Origin: Lentisphaeria bacterium
Lineage (GTDB): Bacteria > Verrucomicrobiota > Lentisphaeria > Victivallales > Victivallaceae
Direction of reading: 5' to 3'
NCBI GenBank assembly: GCA_900768505.1
Contig: CAAGED010000055.1
Coordinates: forward strand, 1 to 43,850
Length of the DNA: 43,850 nt
Shown here: positions 1 to 7,459 of the stretch, piece after piece
Layout: each line of letters begins with the position of its first letter
Numbering within the stretch: the stretch's first letter is position 1
Made by a program: the position numbers and the translations under genes
Notes under the pieces: generated by a model
What the model was told of the DNA's origin: nothing
Seen by the model: the letters and a program-made list of their open reading frames with translations, nothing else
The model's database searches: none

Positions 1-183
1 AAAAAAAAATAAAAAAAAAATAACGCAAATAAATTGTGGCAAACAACTTAAAAATATCGTTTTATTTTACTAGTCTCCTCCGATGCTCGCCTCGCACTCA
101 TCCACAAAAAGTAAAATCTGAATTTTTGTCTTGATTGTTTTTTCACATAATTATCGTTGAAACGACAAAAAAAAATACCAGAC

Positions 184-229
184 TTGACAAAACATAATCC
201 GGCGGTATATTTAGTTATAAAACTAAATA
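184..229 (+). promoter_or_regulatory. Promoter and palindromic operator of the arsR-like operon
   Basis: TTGACA (184-189) and TATATT (206-211) are 16 bases apart and resemble a sigma70 promoter. An inverted repeat with 8-base arms, TATTTAGT (208-215) and ACTAAATA (222-229), separated by six bases, overlaps the -10 box and probable start point. Its position fits autorepression by the ArsR-type protein whose gene starts 17 bases downstream. Promoter and repeat are seen; protein binding is inferred. Confidence 0.65.
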
Positions 230-245
230 ACATAATCTGAAAAAA

Positions 246-539
246 ATGCAAAAATTCGATAAAAACTGCTGCCGCCGGGAGGCGGAAATATTTAAAGCAT
301 TGGGCCATCCGACCCGGCTTTGGATTGTCAAACAACTTGCAGATGGTCAGGAACACTGCGTCTGCGAATTTGTGGAATCCGTCGGTGTGAAATTCGCCAC
401 CATAAGCCAACATCTGACCATTCTTAAACAGGCGGGGGTTTTGGAAAGCGACAAACGCGGGCAATCGGTCTACTACCGTTTGAGTTGCCGATGCATTCTT
501 GACACCTTGAATTGCTTGGCGAAGCAGAAGAGAGAATAA
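246..539 (+). CDS. ArsR/SmtB-family metal- or metalloid-responsive repressor
   Basis: A 97-residue winged-helix protein. The N-terminal part (EIFKALGHPTRLWIVKQL, about 14-31) and the recognition helix with SQHLTILKQAGVL (about 54-66) are typical of the ArsR family. Cysteines at 38 and 40 (HCVCEF) occupy the place where many family members bind thiophilic ligands; more lie at 8, 9, 81, 83 and 90. Family members leave DNA when metal binds. The gene leads an operon with a permease and a small thiol protein and sits directly behind a palindromic operator, so autoregulation is likely. The ligand (arsenite, antimonite or an organoarsenical) cannot be read from sequence. An opposite-strand frame covering it is a shadow. 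Confidence 0.9.
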   Translation: MQKFDKNCCRREAEIFKALGHPTRLWIVKQLADGQEHCVCEFVESVGVKFATISQHLTILKQAGVLESDKRGQSVYYRLSCRCILDTLNCLAKQKRE

Positions 540-596
540 GTTTTTTTGCGGTCATATTTTAATAATCAACATAATAACATAAAAGAAACGTAAATT

Positions 597-1598
597 ATGA
601 TCTGGAATTTTATTCAAAATCAACTGCTGGGCATGAACTACCTGAATGATTTAACGGGATGGCTGCTGACCCATCTTGGCATAAATACCGATTCCAGAGT
701 GGGCGGCAGTCTGCAATTTTTTCTCTACGACACGATTAAAATAACAATTTTACTTTGCGTGCTGATTTACCTCATCTCATTTATCCAAAGCTTCTTTACA
801 CCAGAACGAAGCCGTGCAATTCTGGGACGTTATCGCGGAATTTGGGCAAATACGCTGGCGGCATTGCTGGGAACGGTTACGCCGTTTTGTTCCTGCTCCT
901 CCATCCCGCTCTTCATCGGCTTTACGCGAGCAGGACTGCCGCTGGGCGTAACTTTTTCTTTTTTGATTTCCTCGCCGATGGTGGATCTGGGCAGTATGGT
1001 TCTGCTAACCAGTATTTTTGGAGCCAAAGTGGCAGTCGCGTATGTGTTGATCGGGTTAATATTGGCGATTCTTGGCGGCACATTGATTGAAAAATTTAAG
1101 ATGGAGCAATATGTGGAAGATTTTGTCCTTAACGCCAAAGCCGCCGATGTCCCGGAATCAACTGCGCTCTCCATGGAAGAACGTTTTTCTTATGCAAAAA
1201 GCCAGACTTGGGAAACCTTCAAAAAAGTTTTTCCATACATCCTGATCGGGGTTGGAATCGGGGCATTCATTCACAACTGGATTCCGGCGTCGTATGTGGA
1301 AATGGTACTCGGCGGCCGGAATCCGCTGGGGGTGATTATCGCCGTGTTGGCCGGTACTCCAATGTACGCCGATATTTTTGGCACAATTCCAGTGGCACAG
1401 GCGTTGCTTTTCAAGGGAGCGCAGCTGGGAACGGTGCTTGCGTTCATGATGGCGGTAACGACGTTGAGTCTCCCCTCTATGCTAATGCTCCGTAAGGCGG
1501 TTAAGCCCAAACTGCTGATATTATTTTTCGGCATCTGCGTTGGCGGAATCATCCTCATCGGCTATCTTTTTAACATTTTCCAAAACGTATTAATCTAA
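597..1598 (+). CDS. ArsP/YraQ-like permease (DUF318/UPF0718 family)
   Basis: A 333-residue polytopic membrane protein with about eight hydrophobic segments in two halves. The family signature TPFCSCSSIPLF lies near residues 95-106 with Cys98 and Cys100, followed by GLPLGVTFSFLISSPMVDLG. The second half carries GGRNPLGVIIAVLAGTPMYA. A loop at about 180-205 is hydrophilic. Members include ArsP, an exporter of trivalent organoarsenicals, and uncharacterised YraQ-type permeases. The gene lies 57 bases after the ArsR-like gene and just ahead of a CxxC thioredoxin-like gene, a combination common for thiophilic toxicant efflux. The substrate is inferred from context only. Length fits the family. Confidence 0.88.
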   Translation: MIWNFIQNQLLGMNYLNDLTGWLLTHLGINTDSRVGGSLQFFLYDTIKITILLCVLIYLISFIQSFFTPERSRAILGRYRGIWANTLAALLGTVTPFCSCSSIPLFIGFTRAGLPLGVTFSFLISSPMVDLGSMVLLTSIFGAKVAVAYVLIGLILAILGGTLIEKFKMEQYVEDFVLNAKAADVPESTALSMEERFSYAKSQTWETFKKVFPYILIGVGIGAFIHNWIPASYVEMVLGGRNPLGVIIAVLAGTPMYADIFGTIPVAQALLFKGAQLGTVLAFMMAVTTLSLPSMLMLRKAVKPKLLILFFGICVGGIILIGYLFNIFQNVLI

Positions 1599-1622
1599 AC
1601 CATTATGCAGGAGAAAGCACCC

Positions 1623-1874
1623 ATGAAAATACAAGTTTATGGCAGCGGTTGCAACAAGTGCAAAAAACTTACCGCCAATGTGGAAAACGCGGCAAAAAAC
1701 CTCGGCGTCAACATTGAGCTTGAAAAAGTGACCGACATTGCAGCCATCACTGATGCCGGAATCTTGATGACACCGGCGCTGGCGATTGACGGCAAAATTG
1801 TTTCCAGCGGCAAAGTGCTAAGCCAGAAAGAGCTTGAGAAAATGCTGAATGCTAAGCTGTATTCCTGCGGTTGA
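1623..1874 (+). CDS. Small thioredoxin-like redox protein (CxxC)
   Basis: An 83-residue protein of the redox-active disulfide protein 2 (thioredoxin_3) type. It begins MKIQVYGSGCNKCKKL, with the CxxC pair at residues 10 and 13, and has the cis-Pro region MTPALAIDGKIVSSGKVLS near residues 52-70. A more upstream ATG at 1605 exists, but the ATG at 1623 is preferred because AGGAG (1610-1614) lies eight bases before it and the protein fold starts there. It follows the permease by 24 bases and is probably co-transcribed. Such proteins often accompany DUF318 permeases; a role in reducing or handing over the permease's substrate is inferred. Confidence 0.85.
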   Translation: MKIQVYGSGCNKCKKLTANVENAAKNLGVNIELEKVTDIAAITDAGILMTPALAIDGKIVSSGKVLSQKELEKMLNAKLYSCG

Positions 1875-1978
1875 ACATATAAAAATACCGCTCCCGGAAG
1901 AACCCAATGCGGAATAATAAATGCGCCGATACTAAGTTGACAAGTAACATATCATTGGATTAATTAAACCATAGTGAA

Positions 1979-2025
1979 TCCGCCACGAACCGTCCATTGC
2001 CGATTATTGACGGTTCGAAGGCGGA
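1979..2025 (+). terminator. Long hairpin, possible end of the ars-like operon
   Basis: TCCGCC (1979-1984) and CGAACCGTC (1986-1994) pair with GACGGTTCG (2009-2017) and GGCGGA (2020-2025), interrupted by a small A/AA bulge and a 14-base loop. Six A residues follow rather than T residues, so it is not a textbook rho-independent terminator. It lies about 100 bases after the last gene of the operon and may protect or end the transcript. Confidence 0.4.
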
Positions 2026-2579
2026 AAAAATTTGACCTTACCAAGCGCTTATTAAATTCAACCTGGCAGCGGCAATCTCTACCGACTCCTCAATATTGAA
2101 CTTAAAAAATATTTTTTCAATTTTCAAATAATTGCCACCGTACATTCCGAGCAGCACGGCCAATATTTTCGAAAATATAAAAAATTTAATGATTGAACAA
2201 TTTTTTCTCCCTGAAAAACCTCTTTTTTTTTAAATATGATACTTTTTGTGTATTTTCATAAAACACCTCTTTTTTATGGCATAATATAATTTTTAATATG
2301 TAAAATTATTTGATCAAGAATAAAATGAATTATCTAAATCATCCTCATATCTAACAATATATTATTTAAAACAGATAAAAAAGCAATAAAATAAAGTATT
2401 TTTTACAATTTCAATAATTTTAATAATTTTATTGACATATTACGACATTTTTTGTAATTTCAATATAGATATTAATTCAATCCGCTCATTCAGTTACTTA
2501 GCAGCGTAAAAATGGAATTTGCCCGATAACAGCTAAAATTTCGCCACTCATAAAAATTTGTTTTTTTTGCCATTACCCC

Positions 2580-2608
2580 TTGGATTTATCCTACCATTCT
2601 ACTATACT
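2580..2608 (+). promoter_or_regulatory. Promoter of a candidate small RNA
   Basis: TTGGAT (2580-2585) and TATACT (2603-2608) are separated by exactly 17 bases. No protein gene begins within 200 bases downstream. A strong terminator lies about 110 bases further on, so this promoter would drive a short transcript. Confidence 0.5.
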
Positions 2609-2613
2609 TAGAT

Positions 2614-2750
2614 TGTCGGGAAGAAATAACATAATGTTGCTCTTTCAGACCGGGGGATCACAAATCCTTACCCCTGATGTGTGATCGTCAAATACCCTAT
2701 TCTCTCCTTTTTTTTTCCTTCCCGTTTACCCCTCGGGAAGGTTTTTATTT
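2614..2750 (+). ncRNA. Candidate small RNA or attenuated leader, about 130 nt
   Basis: The unit is defined by a promoter at 2580-2608 and a strong terminator at 2717-2750, with no convincing reading frame between. Inside it, GATCACA (2656-2662) can pair with TGTGATC (2680-2686). The 5' segment CGGGAAG (2617-2623) is identical to the right arm of the terminator, so it could pair with CTTCCCG (2718-2724) and compete with terminator formation. That is the logic of a switch or of a closed 5'-3' stem. I cannot match it to a known RNA family by eye. The next gene has its own promoter, which favours an independent RNA. Confidence 0.42.
2717..2750 (+). terminator. Rho-independent terminator
   Basis: CCTTCCCG (2717-2724) pairs perfectly with CGGGAAGG (2734-2741) over a nine-base loop and is followed at once by TTTTTATTTTTT. 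Confidence 0.8.
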
Positions 2751-2798
2751 TTTCAGCGGAATTTTGATTTTTTTAGCTTGATTTTTGCAGAAAAGCAT

Positions 2799-2827
2799 TT
2801 GCATATTATACGATTGCAGATTATAAT
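2799..2827 (+). promoter_or_regulatory. Promoter of the tetR-like gene
   Basis: TTGCAT (2799-2804) and TATAAT (2822-2827) are 17 bases apart. The tetR-like ATG follows 52 bases later, after an AGAGGA ribosome-binding site. Confidence 0.55.
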
Positions 2828-2879
2828 CTTTCTCTAAGTAAATATTCACTAACCAGATTTTCAGAGGATAATTTTTACT

Positions 2880-3461
2880 ATGCAACTAACAACTCGACAA
2901 AAACAAATCACCCAGATTGCCCTGGAATTAATAGCTTCCGGCGGCATTCAGAATCTTACTATAAAAAACATTGCCGCTCAGTTGAAAATTACCGAACCGG
3001 CAATCTATCGGCATTTTAACAGTAAAGCAGAAATTATCACTGCGATGCTCCGCCGCTTCGAAACAGAGGCCGATTCGTTTGTACAAAATCCCCGGCAAAC
3101 CAACTGGAACGGAATTGAAGATTTTCTGATGAGTCGCTTCGCACTGGTGGAGCAAAATCCTCCTCTTGCCCTGGTACTCTTTGCCGAGGAGAGTTTCATG
3201 GCCGAAACGGAATACGCCGCAATGATGCTTAACATGATGCACCGCCACAAGGACGAACTGGCCATAAAATTTAAAGCGGCGCAGCAAGCCGGAGAGATCA
3301 GGCCGGAAATCCCATTGGATATGCTTTTCCGGATAGTTTTCGGCCCGGTGCGGCTGTTGATTAAGCAATGGGGGCTCGCCAATCAAAAATTCAATCTGAT
3401 GGAACAAGGCCGGGAATTATGCAAAACCTTGAAGATGATTCTGCGCCCTCAACTAACTTGA
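2880..3461 (+). CDS. TetR/AcrR-family transcriptional regulator
   Basis: A 193-residue protein of normal TetR length. Residues 1-55 form the DNA-binding domain: LTRQKQITQIALELIASGG, then LTIKNIAAQLKITEPAIYRHF at about 26-46, the classical helix-turn-helix ending in YRHF, then KAEIITAMLRRF. The C-terminal two thirds are an all-helical ligand and dimer domain with no recognisable ligand signature. It is followed by the crcB-like gene 115 bases later on the same strand, but the gap leaves a shared transcript uncertain. The regulated target is unknown. Confidence 0.88.
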   Translation: MQLTTRQKQITQIALELIASGGIQNLTIKNIAAQLKITEPAIYRHFNSKAEIITAMLRRFETEADSFVQNPRQTNWNGIEDFLMSRFALVEQNPPLALVLFAEESFMAETEYAAMMLNMMHRHKDELAIKFKAAQQAGEIRPEIPLDMLFRIVFGPVRLLIKQWGLANQKFNLMEQGRELCKTLKMILRPQLT

Positions 3462-3576
3462 ATTACCGATGAATTTTTTCCGGCCATCCGTAATGAACTG
3501 CTTGTAATAATTTTTTAAAAGATTATATTGATACAATTTTTACAACAAAACAAGCAGAACGGAATTTATAATAATA

Positions 3577-3954
3577 ATGAAAATTTTATTATTGATGGGA
3601 TTGGCCGGTTTTTTCGGCACTTTGGCAAGACATTTTTCAGTTCGGGCTGTAAATCATCTGCTGCCGGGTTTTCCATGGGGAACCTTGTGTGTCAATGTTG
3701 CCGGAGCCTTTCTGGCTGGATTCCTCTTTATTTGGGGTCGGGAAAAATTTCAGGAATATGAGCACTTCATGCCGATTATTTTTATCGGTTTTCTGGGGGC
3801 ATTTACCACATTCAGCACCTTTGCGCTGGAAAGCGCCCGCTTCTTCATGGACGGGCAATACAGCAAAATGCTGCTTAATATCGCACTGCAAAATATCACC
3901 GGACTAGCTGCCGCCATTTGCGGTATCTGGGTTTGCAATACCTTGACCAAATAA
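3577..3954 (+). CDS. crcB: CrcB/FluC fluoride channel
   Basis: A 125-residue membrane protein with four hydrophobic helices, the length of a Fluc subunit. The family marks are present: GGLAGFFGTLAR-like N-terminus (LMGLAGFFGTLARHF), WGTLCVNVAGAFLAGF with the conserved Asn, and GFLGAFTTFSTFALE with the central break and Phe box. Fluc proteins are dual-topology dimers that export fluoride. No fluoride riboswitch is evident in the 115 bases upstream, which is a common companion of such genes, and the ribosome-binding site is weak. The upstream frame from 3528 is another reading frame and not part of it. Confidence 0.93.
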   Translation: MKILLLMGLAGFFGTLARHFSVRAVNHLLPGFPWGTLCVNVAGAFLAGFLFIWGREKFQEYEHFMPIIFIGFLGAFTTFSTFALESARFFMDGQYSKMLLNIALQNITGLAAAICGIWVCNTLTK

Positions 3955-3959
3955 AAAAT

Positions 3960-4009
3960 ATGCCGGAAAAAATTTCTTATTACAAGATATTTCACCGGCA
4001 TTAAAAAAA
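3960..4009. terminator. Hairpin between convergent crcB and ABC exporter genes
   Basis: ATGCCGG (3960-3966) pairs with CCGGCAT (3995-4001) over a long loop, followed by TAAAAAAAT; on the minus strand it is followed by a T-rich tract. It could end transcription from both sides, but the loop of 28 bases makes it weak. Confidence 0.4.
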
Positions 4010-4044
4010 TTTACTGACGCAATGCTTCGATTGACAATCAAATA

Positions 4045-6078
4045 TTACGCACAATGCTGCCGCATATTCAAGTCGTAATACATCCCCTTCAGCGCCATTA
4101 ATTCGTCATGCGTGCCAGCCTCGGCAATCTTTCCGTTACTGAGCACAATAATCTTATCCGCATTGCGAATTGTACTCAAACGGTGCGCAATGGCAAATAC
4201 CGTGCGATTCTCCATCACATTGTTCAACGCCTCCTGCACCAGCGCTTCCGTTACCGTATCCAACGCACTGGTAGCCTCATCCAAAATCAAAATCGGCGGA
4301 TTTTTCAATATGGCACGGGCAATCGCCACCCGCTGCTTTTCGCCGCCGGAAAGCTTGAATCCTTTTTCACCGACTTCGGTATCATATCCTTCGGCATGGC
4401 GGCCGTCCACGATAAAATTGTGGGCATTGGCTTTTTTAGCTGCCTCCACAATCTCCTCACGGGAAATTACTCCACAGCCGTAAGCAATATTGTTCGCAAT
4501 GGTGTCGTTGAAAAGGATTGCCTCCTGAGTCACCACACCAATAAGTTTGCGCAACGAGGTAGTGGAAATATTTCGCACATCAATCCCGTCAATGGTGACC
4601 GAGCCGCCGTCCACATCATAAAAACGGGCAATCAAATTGGCGATGGTCGTCTTGCCGGAACCGGTTTCACCCACTACGGCAACCATGCTGCCCCGTGGAA
4701 TGGATAAATCTATATTGTCCAAAATTACATGATCATCGTAAGCGAAAGTAACTTGCGAAAACTTAATTTCCGTATCAAAACTTTTCTTGTCCACGGCGTG
4801 TGGATCCTCCGGCAATTCGGTGTGCTGATCAATCAGATCAAAATAACGATCCGCCGCCGCCATACTGCGCTGAATATATGGAATCACCTTGGACAAGTCC
4901 TTCACCGGCTGATATGCCATCAGCGCCGGAGTCAGCAACGCCACAATTTGAGTTATTGAAATATTCTGGCTGTACGCATACAACAAAAACACCAGCGAAA
5001 CCAATACGGTAATGATTTCCATCAGCGGACTCATCAGCAATTGCAGTTTCAACGCATAAACAATCTGCCGGAAATATTTTCGGTTGCTCTGATGAAAACG
5101 ATTATTCTCCATTTCCTCGGTATTGCTGGCCTTCACCAAACGTATTCCAGTGAAAACTTCATGCATCCGGGAGATAACATCCGCAATGCTTGCCAGTGAT
5201 TTTTTGTAAATTTTGCGAATCATCCGCCCCAAAATCACAATCGGGATGAAAATCAGCGGCATGCAGGCCAAAACCGTCACCAAAATCCCATAATCATCAT
5301 ACTGCCGACAACTTACCACCACCGCAGCAACGCAAGCAAAAATTTCAATCGGGCAACGGGTCAAATCAGCAATCACATTGGCAATACTGCTCTCCATTGT
5401 GGAGGTATCGTTGGTGCAGCGGCTGATAAGATGCCCCACATCCATTTTTCCGTAAAAACGCAATGACTGATTCATCAGCCGTTCAAATATTTCGTTGCGC
5501 AAATCGGCCACCACCCGGGCACCAACCCAGCGAGTATAATACCGATTGAGGTAAGTTGCGGTATTTTTCACCGTCCAGGCGATCACAAAACCCACTACGT
5601 AGATGGCAAAAATCTGCCAGGCGATCCGCCCGTAGGAATCAACCACACTGAATTGAAATTTCCACGGTTTCTCCACTTTGACAACTCTACCATCCACCTC
5701 TACCGGAAGATTGTACTTCTCGGCATATTTTTTTATTTTATGCAGTATTGAAGTCAATTGCGGGTCATCGTCAACCGGATTAAGCACATTCTCGATGGCT
5801 CGCAGCTTAGCTTCCTGATCCATGGTTGGATCAGCCTCCAGTTTGGACAAAATCTCCTGGCTGGTTTCAGTAAAAACCACCTTGGTGGCTGCGCCTTTCG
5901 GCTCCACCACGCCTACCAGTTGCGGCACCACCATAATACTCATGAACAACGAACCGCCGACCAGAAAACCACAAATCACGCCAATAGTCATCCGCAACCA
6001 GTAAGGCTTGCAGTAACGAACCAACCGCATGTAACTTTGAGCGGTAAATTCCCGCTCGTTTTCATATTTGCTTCCCAT
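4045..6078 (-). CDS. MsbA-like ABC exporter (fused membrane and ATPase domains)
   Basis: A 677-residue half-transporter. The membrane domain starts with a helix near 30-52 and continues with helices at about 150-170, 235-280 and 350-395. The ATPase domain (about 434-677) shows Walker A GETGSGKTT near 470, signature LSGGEKQRVAIARA, Walker B ILILDEATSALD and the H-loop AIAHRLST. Family members flip lipid A, lipid-linked sugars or drugs across the inner membrane. Unusual is a hydrophilic stretch of about 85 residues between the first two helices (about 60-145), placed on the outer face. It lies nine bases after the sugar aminotransferase gene with no clear ribosome-binding site of its own, so translational coupling is likely and a lipid-linked glycan substrate is plausible. 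Confidence 0.9.
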   Translation of the reverse strand: MGSKYENEREFTAQSYMRLVRYCKPYWLRMTIGVICGFLVGGSLFMSIMVVPQLVGVVEPKGAATKVVFTETSQEILSKLEADPTMDQEAKLRAIENVLNPVDDDPQLTSILHKIKKYAEKYNLPVEVDGRVVKVEKPWKFQFSVVDSYGRIAWQIFAIYVVGFVIAWTVKNTATYLNRYYTRWVGARVVADLRNEIFERLMNQSLRFYGKMDVGHLISRCTNDTSTMESSIANVIADLTRCPIEIFACVAAVVVSCRQYDDYGILVTVLACMPLIFIPIVILGRMIRKIYKKSLASIADVISRMHEVFTGIRLVKASNTEEMENNRFHQSNRKYFRQIVYALKLQLLMSPLMEIITVLVSLVFLLYAYSQNISITQIVALLTPALMAYQPVKDLSKVIPYIQRSMAAADRYFDLIDQHTELPEDPHAVDKKSFDTEIKFSQVTFAYDDHVILDNIDLSIPRGSMVAVVGETGSGKTTIANLIARFYDVDGGSVTIDGIDVRNISTTSLRKLIGVVTQEAILFNDTIANNIAYGCGVISREEIVEAAKKANAHNFIVDGRHAEGYDTEVGEKGFKLSGGEKQRVAIARAILKNPPILILDEATSALDTVTEALVQEALNNVMENRTVFAIAHRLSTIRNADKIIVLSNGKIAEAGTHDELMALKGMYYDLNMRQHCA

Positions 6079-6087
6079 TTAATTACT

Positions 6088-7212
6088 TTACTTGGTTAAA
6101 ATTTTTTCCAGCGACGAAACAACATATTTCCGCTGTTCAGTAGTGGATTCCGGGTAAATCGGCAAAGCCATAATTTCGCCGCTAACCTTTTCGCTTACCG
6201 GGAAATCTCCAGCCTTGCCGCCCAAATGTGCGAAACACTTCTGCAAATGCAACGAGAGTGGGTAATATACCGCACAACCAACTCCGGCAGCCAACAATTC
6301 ACTCTTGACCTGATCCCGCTTGCCGTCACCGATCAATATACAAAATTGATTGTAGATGTGACGCACCGGATAATTAGCCACTGCCGGCAATTTTACCTTG
6401 TCCGCCACTGAGGAGTTGGCAAACAATTCACGGTATTCCGCCGCATTGCGCTGCCGAGCCGCCGTCCACTTGTCAAGTTCACGCAGTTTAATGGAGAGTA
6501 CCGCCGCCTGCAGGGCGTCCAAACGGAAATTGCCGCCGACAAACTCATGAATGTAGGTGCCGCTCTGACCGTGATTACGGAACACTTTCAAACGCGCCGC
6601 CTTCTCCGGATCGGTAACAGAAACCATACCACCATCGCCGAAGCAGCCCAAATTCTTGCTGGGGAAGAAAGAAAATGCTCCGTAATCTCCCATGCTGCCA
6701 GCCCGGCGGCCGCGATATTCAGCGCCGATGGATTGACAGGCATCCTCAATAACGATCAACTTGTGCGCCTGGGCTATTTCCATAATTTTATCCATGTCGG
6801 CGCACTGGCCGAAGAGGTGAACTGGAATGATAGCCTTGGTTCTTGCGGTAACCTTGGCGGCGACGGCCTCCGGAGAAATATTAAAAGTATCCGGGTCAAT
6901 ATCGGCAAAAACCGGTGTGGCGCCTACCCTGGCAATTGCGCCAACCGTGGCGAAAAAGGTAAACGGAGTAGTAATGACTTCATCTCCGGGGCCGATTCCC
7001 TCCGCCATCAGGGCGATAATCAAGGCATCGCTGCCGGAGGTGACACCGCAGGCGTAAGGGGTTTGGCAATATTGAGCGACTTCCCGCTCCAACTTCTCAA
7101 CCTTTTCGCCGAGAATAAAGCGCTGAGATTCGCACACCTTTTCAATTTCGGACATAATTTCATTTTTCAAAGCGTGATATTGACCGGTAAGATCAAGCAA
7201 TGGAACCTGCAT
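6088..7212 (-). CDS. DegT/DnrJ/EryC1/StrS-family sugar aminotransferase
   Basis: A 374-residue PLP enzyme. It starts VPLLDLTGQYHALKNEI and contains ACGVTSGSDALIIAL, GPGDEVITTPFTFFAT, IPVHLFGQCADMDKI, VIEDACQSIGAEYRG and FFPSKNLGCFGDGG, whose Lys (about 186) should bind PLP. NFRLDALQAAVL follows. The pattern is close to WbpE-type enzymes, which aminate 3-keto UDP-sugars for O-antigen or capsule. The exact sugar cannot be decided. The start has a good AGGAG site, and a TTGCAA/TAATAT promoter lies upstream. It is the first gene of a two-gene minus-strand operon with the ABC exporter, which suggests envelope polysaccharide synthesis or export. Confidence 0.92.
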   Translation of the reverse strand: MQVPLLDLTGQYHALKNEIMSEIEKVCESQRFILGEKVEKLEREVAQYCQTPYACGVTSGSDALIIALMAEGIGPGDEVITTPFTFFATVGAIARVGATPVFADIDPDTFNISPEAVAAKVTARTKAIIPVHLFGQCADMDKIMEIAQAHKLIVIEDACQSIGAEYRGRRAGSMGDYGAFSFFPSKNLGCFGDGGMVSVTDPEKAARLKVFRNHGQSGTYIHEFVGGNFRLDALQAAVLSIKLRELDKWTAARQRNAAEYRELFANSSVADKVKLPAVANYPVRHIYNQFCILIGDGKRDQVKSELLAAGVGCAVYYPLSLHLQKCFAHLGGKAGDFPVSEKVSGEIMALPIYPESTTEQRKYVVSSLEKILTK

Positions 7213-7245
7213 ATTTCTCTCCTGAAGCGTTATTATTAATCTATA

Positions 7246-7274
7246 ATATTAAATAAAATTCAAATTTATTGCAA
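7246..7274 (-). promoter_or_regulatory. Promoter of the aminotransferase-exporter operon
   Basis: Read on the minus strand, TTGCAA (7274-7269) and TAATAT (7251-7246) are 17 bases apart. The start codon of the aminotransferase lies about 34 bases further on. Confidence 0.5.
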
Positions 7275-7459
7275 AATCGGGATAAATTCCACCGATAAGA
7301 TGGAACTAATCCATATAAAATAACACATTTCAGTTATTTTTCATCTAAAGAAACAATATTATTTCATTTTTTTTTCATTTTGAAGATATTTACTAAATGG
7401 TTATAAGTGTTATATTATGGTGAATGATATTATAATTCTACCTTAAATCTGGAGGAAAA

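Larger units (their letters stand above)
1875..2879. other. Long AT-rich intergenic region without coding sequence
   Basis: No reading frame here looks like a protein gene. The stretch holds a hairpin at 1979-2025, a candidate small RNA unit at 2580-2750 and the promoter of the tetR-like gene at 2799-2827, each listed separately. The part from about 2070 to 2560 is very AT-rich with runs of A and T, and I see nothing definite in it. Confidence 0.6.

Noticed and set aside
73..84. Twelve-base word shared (in reverse) with 27555-27566
   Set aside because: Matches of this length between two sites in 44 kb are expected by chance.
48..464. Minus-strand 138-codon frame opposite the ArsR-like gene
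   Set aside because: It overlaps a clear regulator gene, its N-terminal part mirrors that gene and it shows no domain; judged a shadow.
3462..3576. Fluoride riboswitch expected before crcB
   Set aside because: I could not find the paired and pseudoknot elements of the crcB motif in these 115 bases.
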